From CAWBAT01 sp963810905 (GTDB taxonomy: Bacteria > Acidobacteriota > Terriglobia > Versatilivoradales > Versatilivoraceae): a stretch of 64,000 nt of DNA. Shown piece by piece: positions 1-8,398 of the stretch (position 1 is its first letter; each line of letters starts with the position of its first letter). The position numbers and the translations under genes are program-made. Below the pieces are notes generated by a model. That model was not told where the DNA came from and made no database searches. It saw nothing but the letters and a program-made list of their open reading frames with translations. The stretch spans positions 62,001-126,000 of the forward strand of contig CAWEPG010000002.1 in NCBI GenBank assembly GCA_963810905.1, in the 5' to 3' direction.

Positions 1-163
1 GGAAGAACTCCTTGAGTATGGCTTGATCAAACTTGCCTTCCCTATCCATGGACTGGACATGCGGCTTGATTTTGTTCTCAGCAAATTCACGAACTAGCTC
101 ACGAAACATGTCCTCTTCTTCTGACAAAACAGTCAGTGGATAACGCAACAGGAGATCTGTCAT
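1..163 (-). CDS. Acyl-CoA dehydrogenase, N-terminal part (cut by window edge)
   Basis: Only the first 54 or so codons are present; the gene runs off the left edge. The reading begins MTDLLLRYPLTVLSEEED and continues with REFAENKIKPHVQSMDREG, which matches the all-helical N-terminal domain of acyl-CoA dehydrogenases (an alpha-beta-desaturating flavoenzyme of beta-oxidation or branched-chain amino acid breakdown). The ATG at 161-163 is preceded by a GAGGAG ribosome binding site about eight bases upstream, which fixes the start. The FAD-binding and catalytic Glu regions lie outside the window, so substrate class cannot be judged. It is divergent from the NAD kinase gene. Confidence 0.85.
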   Translation of the reverse strand, partial: MTDLLLRYPLTVLSEEEDMFRELVREFAENKIKPHVQSMDREGKFDQAILKEFF

Positions 164-505
164 GGGGTTACTCCTCGTCGACGCCACAACAATTAAATTG
201 TTGCTCAAAGGAAGTCTTTTTCTGAAATCCCCGCTCCCAGGCAACAGGCATCATGAATCTAATTGCTCTAAAAGGGACAATGAGTCAAGCAAGATCTTTC
301 CAAGGATGTCTTAGAGGAGGTGCCCCCCAAGTATGCTTTTAAACATTTTTTGGCATGCCTTTGTTCCGACTCTCCTCAAGAAGAAATTCTTTGGCGCTAG
401 CTTCCTTTGCTGCTAGTCCAAAGGCGTATTGAAATAATTAGACTTCATAGTTTTCCCTTTTTAATCTATTCTTCGACAAAGTCAGCAGCCCCGATCGTCC
501 CAATT
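164..505. other. Divergent intergenic region with a possible 32-codon leader ORF
   Basis: This gap separates the divergent acyl-CoA dehydrogenase and NAD kinase genes and should hold both promoters; I do not see a convincing -35/-10 pair. It does contain a short ORF at 334-432 (+). It opens with ATG ten bases after a strong AGAGGAGGTG ribosome binding site and ends at TGA 74 bases before the NAD kinase ATG. Its product (MLLNIFWHALFRLSSRRNSL...) resembles nothing I know. It may be a leader peptide or chance. Confidence 0.3.
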
Positions 506-1375
506 ATGCGCCGCGATATTCTTCATATTGGAATCATTGCCAAACCCAAGTTGAGCACTGCCTCTGCCGTGGTGAATAATCTTATGGAATGGTGTGCGGT
601 ACGAAAGATCCGGGTCAGTCTTGACCGAGAAACCGCTGGCATTGTCCACCAAATTGAAGAGGGACTGGAGAAGGCAGACTTGATTGCGGCCGCAGATCTT
701 GTTGTCGTTCTCGGCGGAGATGGCACTCTCCTCTCAGTTGCCCGATCCATGGATGCTCACGAAGTTCCGATTCTGGCAATAAATTTCGGGAGCCTGGGCT
801 TTATCACAGAGATAACGCTGGAAGAAGTCTTCAATAGCCTAGAAAGCGTTCTGGCTGGAACCGCTACCAGCCAGAAACGTATCATGATCGAAATTGATGT
901 TGTTCGTGAAGGAGAGCGATTCGCAAGCTATCGAGCTTTGAATGATGCCGTTCTGACCAAAGGAGCATTGGCGAGAATTATTGATATTGACGTCAGAATT
1001 GATAGTCATTTCGTAGCCACTTACAAGGCCGACGGGTTGATTATCAGTACACCCACCGGCTCGACCGCTTACGCGCTTTCGGCAGGAGGTCCTGTTGTCT
1101 ATCCCACGTTAGGGGCAATGCTCATTACGCCAATTGCTTCTCACACGTTGACTTTCCGGTCGCTTGTTGTTCCAGATAATGTGACGGTGGAGATGAGTCT
1201 CAAGGCGACCCAAGAATCTGTTTTTCTTACCGTAGATGGCCAGGTAGGGCTGCCACTAAAAGGGGAAGATCACATTTATGTCCGGAAATCTTCGAGCTAC
1301 CTTGAGCTCATCGAATCGAACAATAAAAGTTTCTTTGACATCTTGAGGAATAAATTGAAGTGGGGAGAGAGGTAA
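506..1375 (+). CDS. nadK: NAD kinase
   Basis: ATP-dependent NAD kinase of the NadK/PpnK family, which makes NADP+ in the cytoplasm. The protein shows the Rossmann-like start HIGIIAKPK, the hallmark GGDGTLL loop (about residues 72-78), INFGSLGFITE, the conserved NDAV, and the substrate-binding TPTGSTAYALSAGG segment. An upstream in-frame TTG at 407 would add 33 residues with no family resemblance; the ATG at 506 gives 289 residues, the usual length, although it lacks a clear ribosome binding site. The next gene starts 12 bases downstream, so the two are probably co-transcribed. Confidence 0.95.
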   Translation: MRRDILHIGIIAKPKLSTASAVVNNLMEWCAVRKIRVSLDRETAGIVHQIEEGLEKADLIAAADLVVVLGGDGTLLSVARSMDAHEVPILAINFGSLGFITEITLEEVFNSLESVLAGTATSQKRIMIEIDVVREGERFASYRALNDAVLTKGALARIIDIDVRIDSHFVATYKADGLIISTPTGSTAYALSAGGPVVYPTLGAMLITPIASHTLTFRSLVVPDNVTVEMSLKATQESVFLTVDGQVGLPLKGEDHIYVRKSSSYLELIESNNKSFFDILRNKLKWGER

Positions 1376-1387
1376 GACATACGCTCA

Positions 1388-1774
1388 ATGTCCGCTGCCA
1401 ACCAAGGACAACAAAAAGCTGACAATTTTTTCAAGAAGGTATATGCCGTCGTCAAATCAATCCCGCCCGGTAAAGTACTCACCTATGGCCAAATTGCTAC
1501 TCTTCTTGGCGCACCCCATAAGGCCCGACAGGTCGGCTGGGCAATGCATGGTTGTCCACACGGACTTCCTTGGCAGCGGGTGGTCGGTGCCGGAGGGAGA
1601 ATCCTGATAAACTCGTTCTCCACTCCAAATGGCTCCATCCTACAGCGAAGACTGCTAGAGATGGAAGGTGTCCGATTCAAAAGCCAATGCGTCGATATGA
1701 ATGCCCATCAGTATGTCCCGTCTGGCATCCAGAAGATAAGGAGGAATTCCCTGCGCAGGCCTGGAAGACGCTAA
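1388..1774 (+). CDS. Alkyltransferase-like (ATL) DNA lesion-recognition protein
   Basis: A 128-residue protein with the C-terminal DNA-binding fold of O6-alkylguanine-DNA alkyltransferases: FFKKVYAVVKSIPPGKVLTYGQIA, then ARQVGWAMHG. At the active site the family has PCHRV, with Cys accepting the alkyl group; here it reads PWQRV (about residues 62-66). Loss of Cys for Trp is the signature of ATL proteins (E. coli YbaZ has PWHRV), which bind alkylated guanine, flip it out and recruit nucleotide excision repair without transferring the group. Gln in place of the His is a further variation. The last 25 residues are basic and non-conserved. It lies 12 bases after nadK. Confidence 0.88.
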   Translation: MSAANQGQQKADNFFKKVYAVVKSIPPGKVLTYGQIATLLGAPHKARQVGWAMHGCPHGLPWQRVVGAGGRILINSFSTPNGSILQRRLLEMEGVRFKSQCVDMNAHQYVPSGIQKIRRNSLRRPGRR

Positions 1775-1892
1775 CAACGACCTCCTGATTTTCATATTTC
1801 ATTGCTTGTTGTTCATTTCACCGGTTTGATTTGGGATTCTCTGATTCAGCGGAAAACCCAATGGCAATTGATCGAAAGGAGAACTCTCCAGA

Positions 1893-3521
1893 ATGCCTTG
1901 GTTGCAAAATTACAATCCCCTGGGTCATCCCGTACTCTCCACGTTGTGTGCTGCGATTCCAACTGTCCTCCTCTTTTACCTTCTTGCCGTAAAGAAGGTC
2001 AGAGCTCATGTGGCCGGATTTCTCAGTGCTCTCACAGCAGTTTTAATTGCTACCATTCTGTTCAGGATGCCAGTGCATTTGGCCTCTGCCGCATTTTTCT
2101 TTGGCGCACTGTTTGGCTGGCTCCCCATTGGATGGATCGTCCTCAATGGAGTTCTGCTCTACAACCTCACCGTTGCAACCGGGCAGTTTGAGGTCATTAA
2201 ACAATCCGTGGGGGTAATTTCTCAAGATCGAAGATTACAGGCTCTGTTGGTTGCGTTTTCGTTTGGAGCATTTATCGAAGGTAGCGCTGGATTTGGCACT
2301 CCCATAGCCATTTGCTCCGCGTTGCTGGTAGGGCTCGGGTTTGACCCCTTTTTTGCTGCCGTACTTTGCCTTATTTCTAATACTGCTCCTGTGGCGTTTG
2401 GATCCCTCGGCATACCAACGGTCACGCTTTCAACAGTTACCGATCTCCCATTAATGTCGCTATCGAAGTTGACCGGAAGAATCCTGCCAGTGACCTCTCT
2501 GATAATTCCTTGCTGGCTCGTCAAAACGATGTGCTCATGGAAAGAAACCTTTGAAGTGATTCCAGCAATAGCCGTCTGCGGGGTCTCGTTTGCGTCAATC
2601 CAATATCTGATCAGTAACCTCCACGGCCCCTATCTGGTCGATATCCTAGGAGGGGCGATTTCACTGATAATGATGGTTCTTTTCCTGCGAATTTGGAAAC
2701 CAACAAAAATTTGGCGGTTTGCGCGTGAACGTCAGAATTCTCCTGTTATTGAGGTCGCCTGTCTTTCCCGTATTGGAGTCGTTAAAGCCTGGATGCCCTT
2801 TGTTTTTCTCTGCGGCGTGGTGCTTCTCTGGGGCATTCCGGGTGTTAACAAATTTCTGAATCGCTTTACGATCGCTATTCCCGTGCCTTTCTTACATTTG
2901 CAAGTCATGAAGAACGTACCCGTCGTTCCCAGACCTATTGCAGAGCCTGCCATTTACAATCTAACTTGGTTGTCAGCCACGGGCACGGCGATACTCGTCG
3001 CAACACTCCTTTCTGCAATCCTTTTTCGAGTTTCTCATCGGGCACTCTGTAGGATGTTTTGGGTCACATTGCGGCAGTTGACCATCCCGCTTCTGACAAT
3101 TCCGTGCATCTTGGGTCTTGGATTTGTTTCGCGTTTTTCTGGCCTCGACAGCATTCTGGGGTTAGCGTTCACCCATACTGGAGTGCTTTATCCTTTTTTT
3201 GGCACTCTCTTGGGCTGGCTGGGAGTTTTCCTCACAGGGAGCGATACAGCCTCAAACGCTTTGTTCGGAAATTTGCAGAAGGTGACCGCTGGGCAGCTTA
3301 GTCTGAGTCCTGTCCTGATGTGCACGGCCAACAGCTGCGGGGGTGTCATGGGAAAGATGATAGACGCTCAAAGCATCGTCATTGGCACAGCAGCAACCCA
3401 TCAAGTTGGCAAAGAAGGTGACATCTTCCGTTTCGTCTTTTGGCACAGTTGTGCACTGGCCACCATCGTGGGGATAGAAGTGTTACTCATTGCTTATCTC
3501 TTTCGGGGGGTAGTCCCGTGA
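1893..3521 (+). CDS. lldP: L-lactate permease family transporter
   Basis: A 542-residue polytopic inner-membrane protein with about 12-14 hydrophobic segments, matching the LctP/LldP family that imports L-lactate (and in some members glycolate) with protons. Family features include the loop with IEGSAGFGTPIAI near residue 130, SNTAPVAFGSLGIP near 170, and near the C-terminus LGVFLTGSDTASNALFGNLQ and ANSCGGVMGKMIDAQSI. The ATG at 1893 has an AAGGAG ribosome binding site about ten bases upstream. No lactate dehydrogenase or regulator is adjacent, so the substrate rests on family resemblance alone. It converges with the ATPase gene ending at 3652. Confidence 0.93.
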   Translation: MPWLQNYNPLGHPVLSTLCAAIPTVLLFYLLAVKKVRAHVAGFLSALTAVLIATILFRMPVHLASAAFFFGALFGWLPIGWIVLNGVLLYNLTVATGQFEVIKQSVGVISQDRRLQALLVAFSFGAFIEGSAGFGTPIAICSALLVGLGFDPFFAAVLCLISNTAPVAFGSLGIPTVTLSTVTDLPLMSLSKLTGRILPVTSLIIPCWLVKTMCSWKETFEVIPAIAVCGVSFASIQYLISNLHGPYLVDILGGAISLIMMVLFLRIWKPTKIWRFARERQNSPVIEVACLSRIGVVKAWMPFVFLCGVVLLWGIPGVNKFLNRFTIAIPVPFLHLQVMKNVPVVPRPIAEPAIYNLTWLSATGTAILVATLLSAILFRVSHRALCRMFWVTLRQLTIPLLTIPCILGLGFVSRFSGLDSILGLAFTHTGVLYPFFGTLLGWLGVFLTGSDTASNALFGNLQKVTAGQLSLSPVLMCTANSCGGVMGKMIDAQSIVIGTAATHQVGKEGDIFRFVFWHSCALATIVGIEVLLIAYLFRGVVP

Positions 3522-3651
3522 ATTCAGGTCTGACCCGGTGCACTGATCAAACCGTGAACAGGAAAAGAAGCGGTTTGCTATTGAGAGACGGAATAAACTT
3601 AATGGAATCGCGACCAGAATCAGATTAGTTTAAGTCGAATCCATCCAGAAG

Positions 3652-5835
3652 TCAGGCTGTTTCGCTCTTGGGAGCCGAAAGGTACTTGGAGAGGATGAGC
3701 TCAAACCCTTGTGGGGTTTCTCTAAATCGAACCTCATCCAGAAGTGTCTTGAGGATCCGTGTTCCAAAGGGATCCGGTAAGGTCTGAGATTGATTCATGC
3801 GAACCTCTACTCTGACATGGACGTCCAAACGACTCGGCTGGGGAACAAAAGTGAAATGAATCTTGTCTGCTTGGGCAGCAAAATTCTCTTTCAGATGAAT
3901 ACAGGCTTCAAGCAGCGCCATTCGAAGTTGGCTCTTGGATTTCTCTGCCATTTCGAGACCTTCGGCTATCTGTCCGAGAGCTCGGACAGCAACCATTTCA
4001 GAGCCGCTCGACATGGGAATACTCATTTCATAAGAATCCGTGCTAGAGGTCTCTAGAGGTTTTAAAACGCCTTTCCCTTTACCGCAAACTCGCTGGGTCA
4101 GTTGGTTCAACTGCTGAATATTTGAGGTATAGATCTTAGACTCTCTGGCGTAACTCATGGCGGCTTGGTTAAACTTTTCTTTTGCAATCAGCCAATAATG
4201 CGCCTGTTGGAGATTCTCCTCATGTTCGATTAGCCGGGCGAGGTCGTAGAATCGGGTAATCTCATCCAGTCCCAAACTTTCGCTGGTCACACAATAGCCC
4301 ACAAGCCAAGCAACCTCACGAGATGAAGAAAATACTCTGCCTTCATATCCGCGAGCCAAAAGAACCTGGTTACGCTGGTGATCGCCTCGTGGGGTGATCA
4401 CTGAACGAATCTCAACAGACAAGAATTGAGGCAATTGAAAAGACTGTTCTTTCTCGGCCTGGGGAGCATAGTCTTGATCGAGACGCTCGCCACTCAAAGA
4501 ATGGTATTCGCCATAATCTAATAGTAACGGGGGTATCATCTGTTGGTCCATACGGAGAAGGGTATCTTTGATTTGGGTAACGACTTCTCCCATATCCTTG
4601 TTCTCGGCAGACTGTTGATATCGACGCATCAATTCTGAAGTGAGATTGAATTGCACTTGGGCGAGACTTCGGCCACGTATCTTGTGCTCAACGTTCAAAC
4701 CGACCCAATCATGAAGCACGCGATCCGGGATTGGCGTCACTATCCCATTCTCAAAATCGATGAGTCCCGCTTCGTCAAGACTCCTCAATGTCTGATCTAG
4801 CAGATCTGACAGAGGATCCTTATGTTCTTCCTTGAACTGCAAGAAAGAACAGGGAGCGCTCAGGCGTGAGGTGGCTTCCAACACTCCGATGGCTCGTACG
4901 AATTGTCCAGGATCACCAAACACTTCTTGGAGCAACCCGCTAAAATAGTGGTGTAGGCTCCCTTGTGTCAGTTCTTTCAAGTAAAGTTCAGCGAATCGAT
5001 TCGGGGACCGTAGCCCGTCTCCATTGTATTTTGCCGCCCTGGCTAGCAGTTGAAGATAGTATGAATTCTTGTCTAGCTGTTCAACAACAAGCGCCGACAT
5101 CCTGTTGCCCCAGGGCACATCATACTCACGACAGTAGGCTTCAAAAACCAGCACTGTTTCAGGAAACTCTAATGGTTCCAAGAAGATCGGCTCCAGAGAA
5201 TCCGCCAACTCACCCTTGGAATAAAGATTCCTGAAAGTAGGCTTCGAAGTGCCTGACAAGAGGTGTGGTGCACGTCGGGACTCCACTGCCAGTATGAACT
5301 GGCTTTTTAGAAATTCCATTTCATCGGAAGGAGTTAGGTGGTCAAGATGATGGAAATCGTCGAACAAGACAAAGGCATGTAATCCACTATTGAGGGCCAC
5401 ATACTCCGGCAGGCATACAGCTAATTTGATTAGTCCGATCAGATCTCTATTCTTCAATAAGCTGTAATATTGCCTGACTGAATCGACTAACCAGGCATAT
5501 CGACTTTCATAGGCCAGTGGCAGCATCTCGCCCGCATCCAGTCCAGAATTCCTGATGACACCCGTCTCACGACGATTGAAGGCCAGAAACTGAAGAAATG
5601 CCTGCTGAAAGTAATCGCGACTGAAGAGTTCCACGGAGCTGATGGATTTTGGAACAGAATACAAGAACGGAATGACTTTTTCCTGTTCACGCAGAAGCCG
5701 ATCATAGACTTGTCGCAAGACCGCAGTCTTGCCAAACTTCCGTCGACTCCCAAGAAAAACGCTGGATTGAAAGCCCTGGAGAGTATTCAAGCCGACTTGA
5801 AAAAGCTTTTGGACATCTTTAGTGCGAAAAATCAT
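3652..5835 (-). CDS. P-loop ATPase with degenerate anti-sigma-factor-like C-terminal domain
   Basis: A 727-residue soluble protein. Residues 1-250 form an AAA/STAND-type NTPase: a P-loop GSRRKFGKTAVL at about 29-40 and a Walker B AFVLFDDFHHLD at about 154-165. The middle (about 300-580) is helical, with a winged-helix-like stretch (SLDEAGLIDFENGIVTP) and no motif I can name. The last 125 residues resemble RsbW/SpoIIAB-type ATPase domains (an IPMSSGSEMVAVRALGQIAE-like start, LLEACIH near 641-647), but the N-box Asn of the usual EAxxNA is missing, and I see no G1/G2 boxes. It may sense or scaffold rather than phosphorylate. An AGGAAG ribosome binding site precedes the ATG. Its neighbours are signalling genes on the same strand. 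No specific function can be assigned. Confidence 0.75.
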   Translation of the reverse strand: MIFRTKDVQKLFQVGLNTLQGFQSSVFLGSRRKFGKTAVLRQVYDRLLREQEKVIPFLYSVPKSISSVELFSRDYFQQAFLQFLAFNRRETGVIRNSGLDAGEMLPLAYESRYAWLVDSVRQYYSLLKNRDLIGLIKLAVCLPEYVALNSGLHAFVLFDDFHHLDHLTPSDEMEFLKSQFILAVESRRAPHLLSGTSKPTFRNLYSKGELADSLEPIFLEPLEFPETVLVFEAYCREYDVPWGNRMSALVVEQLDKNSYYLQLLARAAKYNGDGLRSPNRFAELYLKELTQGSLHHYFSGLLQEVFGDPGQFVRAIGVLEATSRLSAPCSFLQFKEEHKDPLSDLLDQTLRSLDEAGLIDFENGIVTPIPDRVLHDWVGLNVEHKIRGRSLAQVQFNLTSELMRRYQQSAENKDMGEVVTQIKDTLLRMDQQMIPPLLLDYGEYHSLSGERLDQDYAPQAEKEQSFQLPQFLSVEIRSVITPRGDHQRNQVLLARGYEGRVFSSSREVAWLVGYCVTSESLGLDEITRFYDLARLIEHEENLQQAHYWLIAKEKFNQAAMSYARESKIYTSNIQQLNQLTQRVCGKGKGVLKPLETSSTDSYEMSIPMSSGSEMVAVRALGQIAEGLEMAEKSKSQLRMALLEACIHLKENFAAQADKIHFTFVPQPSRLDVHVRVEVRMNQSQTLPDPFGTRILKTLLDEVRFRETPQGFELILSKYLSAPKSETA

Positions 5836-6027
5836 TATCGATTCTTCCTAATCCCTTTGCCAAAATAGACGAGAAAGCGCCTTCTGGATTGCGTTCCTTC
5901 AACAGCGGGGTAAAATCTTCTGCAAGAGGCAAGAACTTTAGACGCCTCCTCACCAGGCATTCACGGAATTTCATCTGGGCCAGCGAATCCCTAGTTTGCG
6001 ATCGAAATAAATACGCTATTGGGACAC

Positions 6028-7464
6028 TTACCCGCCTATTCGCTCGTTCATTGTCTGAAGCCCTTCCGAGGAACTGAAAAAGCGGACTTTGTTTTTTCCG
6101 CTCACTTTCGCTAGGTAAAGCGCTTTGTCAGCATTCCCTAATAGCTCAATCATGTTTCCCGCATGAACGGGAAAACTAGCAATCCCGATGCTAACAGTCA
6201 GCCTGACAGAGGTACGCATGGAATCGTCCGGGAAAAAGCGTCCTGAAACCCCGGTACGAATTCTCTCGGCTATGTCACGGGCGGCTATGGTTTCTGTCAA
6301 TGGAAGGATCACCGCAAATTCTTCTCCCCCGTAACGCACGACCAAATCAATATTTCTAACGGAATTCTTAATGATCGAGGCCGTCAACCGGAGCGCTTCA
6401 TCACCCGCCAAATGGCCGTACGTGTCGTTATAGTTCTTGAAATCATCAATATCCAGCATGATGAGTGAGACGGGATGCGAGTGGCGTCGAGCTCTTTCGA
6501 TCTCCTCGTTCATCCTATCCTGGAAAAAGCGCCGATTATACAATTCCGTGAGAGAGTCTGTTAATGAGATTTTCCTCAAATCCTCAGACATCCTATAAAA
6601 TCCCGTGCGTTCGAGAGCCACCGCGGCATGCCCTGCAATCGACTCAAAGAGCTTCAGGTCTTTTTCATTGAAACGGTCCTCACCGATCTTGTCCGCAACA
6701 TTTAGGACTCCAATTTTTCGATGATGGACTTTAAGAGGGATACTCATTAGAGACTTCGTCTTATAACGCGCCCGCTGCCGTGCTTCGAATCGGGAATCTT
6801 CGTTGATGTCGTGAACTAGCAATGGCTTTCCAGTTTCAAAAACAAAACCGGCAATCCCCTCTCCTGGTTTGAGGCGCAAGTTTTGTACGATCTTTTCATT
6901 CAATCCTTTCACAAACTTAATCGCCAAATCTCCGGAGGTTTCGTCGTAGATCATCAAGGATGCTTGCTCTGCTTTCAGCACTTCGGCAGCCTTAAGTAGA
7001 ATCGTCCGATAAAGCTCCGGGGCTTCGAGCTGAGCCCCAATCGCATCATTGAATTCCGTCACGACAGAAAGGATATTCGAGCCGGCTTCGATTTCCCCTT
7101 TTAGAAGGATGTTCTCAAAAATGATGGAAAGGTGCTTGCAGTATGTCTGAAGGATTTGGACACTATCCTCATCTAATTCAGAATTGTAGATCTGAAGCAC
7201 CCAAGCCAGCTGGTCATCCTGCATGAGCGGGAAGCTAAGGACTGAGTGTACCGCCTCCGGATACCCCAATCTCAAAATAGAGTAGGTTTCATCTAGAAAT
7301 GCAGGCTTCCCTTCTTCCAGTTTGAAGAATTCATTATACTCGCCCAAGTTAATTTCCGTCCGAGGCGGGACAATAGCTCCAAAAGTACGATGCAACTTAT
7401 AAGACCTTTCGTCCTTACTTTTTTCCAGGAAAGCTCCCGCTTGAATATCAAAAAGTACACCCAT
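6028..7464 (-). CDS. GAF-GAF-GGDEF diguanylate cyclase, C-terminal part of a frameshifted gene
   Basis: This is the downstream frame of one gene whose N-terminus lies in another frame (7293-8105). It encodes the end of a first GAF domain, a complete second GAF domain (about residues 125-275; AEQASLMIYDE, GEGIAGFVFETGKPLLV) and a GGDEF domain (about 310-465). The active site reads GGEEF near residue 380, and an RNID inhibitory site sits five residues before it, so the enzyme should make c-di-GMP from GTP and be product-inhibited. The ATG at 7464 is probably not a real start: in-frame codons upstream (LLEDAQYSLLQA) continue the GAF domain back to the frameshift near 7502. Confidence 0.88.
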   Translation of the reverse strand: MGVLFDIQAGAFLEKSKDERSYKLHRTFGAIVPPRTEINLGEYNEFFKLEEGKPAFLDETYSILRLGYPEAVHSVLSFPLMQDDQLAWVLQIYNSELDEDSVQILQTYCKHLSIIFENILLKGEIEAGSNILSVVTEFNDAIGAQLEAPELYRTILLKAAEVLKAEQASLMIYDETSGDLAIKFVKGLNEKIVQNLRLKPGEGIAGFVFETGKPLLVHDINEDSRFEARQRARYKTKSLMSIPLKVHHRKIGVLNVADKIGEDRFNEKDLKLFESIAGHAAVALERTGFYRMSEDLRKISLTDSLTELYNRRFFQDRMNEEIERARRHSHPVSLIMLDIDDFKNYNDTYGHLAGDEALRLTASIIKNSVRNIDLVVRYGGEEFAVILPLTETIAARDIAERIRTGVSGRFFPDDSMRTSVRLTVSIGIASFPVHAGNMIELLGNADKALYLAKVSGKNKVRFFSSSEGLQTMNERIGG

Positions 7465-8105
7465 GGCTTGGAGTAAGCTATATTGTGCGTCCTCCAGTAA
7501 GCCTCCGTGGCTAATACACTCGAGAGATCATAAAGAGTGTTCATTCGATATTCGCGCTTCTGGGCTTGGTCCAGCCGCGTGGAATCACTAGTCAAAGAAT
7601 CGATCATCGACTGAATGAAATGAGTGGCACGCTCAAAATAAGTTGCATTTTGGAAGCGGACGGAATTCTCCCAATCCTCGAAAAAGTAGTCTCGAATACC
7701 GTATTCGGAGGTTTTTTTAGCAAAAGCAGAAAAATCTTGATAATTCCGAAATACTCGCCCCCCAAGCAGAACAAACTCTACCTTCCCATGGATGCGAATG
7801 GGGGCCGCAAAATTAAATAGGTGAGCATGGCATTTGAAAGAGACAAATTCCCTTCCTTTGGCGACTTGCTCCAGCATCCCACCACAGTCACGATCACAGT
7901 TAACACATCCCTTCTCATCAAGCTGGACATTGGCACAAATCGGATTGGACTTTGCGATCCCAAGAAGGTATTCGTCTTTGTCATAGACGGCCAACGTTAA
8001 CCCAAGTAGGTCAGCCAACTCCTCAAATACTTTTTGCCAGGTTTTGAAGTAAGCAGACTCGCCAGGCCCTTTTCGATTAAGCTTCGATTGGTTGGATTGA
8101 AACAT
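7293..8105 (-). CDS. PocR-type sensory domain, N-terminal part of the frameshifted diguanylate cyclase
   Basis: The upstream frame encodes a PocR ligand-binding domain: W-x-K-V-F-E-ELADLLGLTLAVYDK, then a Cys-rich segment (PICANV, GCVNCDRDCG), a C-H pair and a glycine-rich VLLGGRVF. This is followed by a linker helix ending YDLSSVLATE. After that residue the frame goes astray, while the other frame continues as a GAF domain. The pieces join if GG at 7502-7503 were GGG, giving LATEGLLEDAQ. The intact protein would be PocR-GAF-GAF-GGDEF, about 690 residues. In-frame starts exist at 8105 and 8123 (ATG) and at 8186 (TTG); none has a good ribosome binding site, and 8105 lies nearest the domain. 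Confidence 0.75.
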   Translation of the reverse strand: MFQSNQSKLNRKGPGESAYFKTWQKVFEELADLLGLTLAVYDKDEYLLGIAKSNPICANVQLDEKGCVNCDRDCGGMLEQVAKGREFVSFKCHAHLFNFAAPIRIHGKVEFVLLGGRVFRNYQDFSAFAKKTSEYGIRDYFFEDWENSVRFQNATYFERATHFIQSMIDSLTSDSTRLDQAQKREYRMNTLYDLSSVLATEAYWRTHNIAYSKPWVYFLIFKRELSWKKVRTKGLISCIVLLELLSRLGRKLTWASIMNSSNWKKGSLHF

Positions 8106-8398
8106 CCCGATTGCAGTCATCATGAGTGGAGTCGTTATAACAAGTGTGATTAGCTCTAAATGACTCGAAAGACAAGCCTCTAGCAACTAACTCGCTTAGA
8201 TATGTGCAATCAACAGTCCAAAAAAAACACACCCAAATTTGATTTGGTGGGATTGATTCTCAAAGGGTTAGAAGAAACACGGCAAGATTTTGAAAAAGTT
8301 AGACCTGAAAATGGAATTGTTTTTTCCTTTCCTGCTCTCCCTTGACTAAAAGGGATATTCTTTTGACTTCTCTACTTACCAGACAAAATGACCATCCG

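Noticed and set aside
3548..3577. CAAACCG/CGGTTTG inverted repeat after the lactate permease gene, considered as a terminator
   Set aside because: The loop is 16 bases and no T-run follows on either strand.
8331..8352. TCCCTT/AAGGGA hairpin downstream of the DUF4388 gene, considered as a terminator
   Set aside because: The stem is only six bases with no T-run on the transcribed strand.
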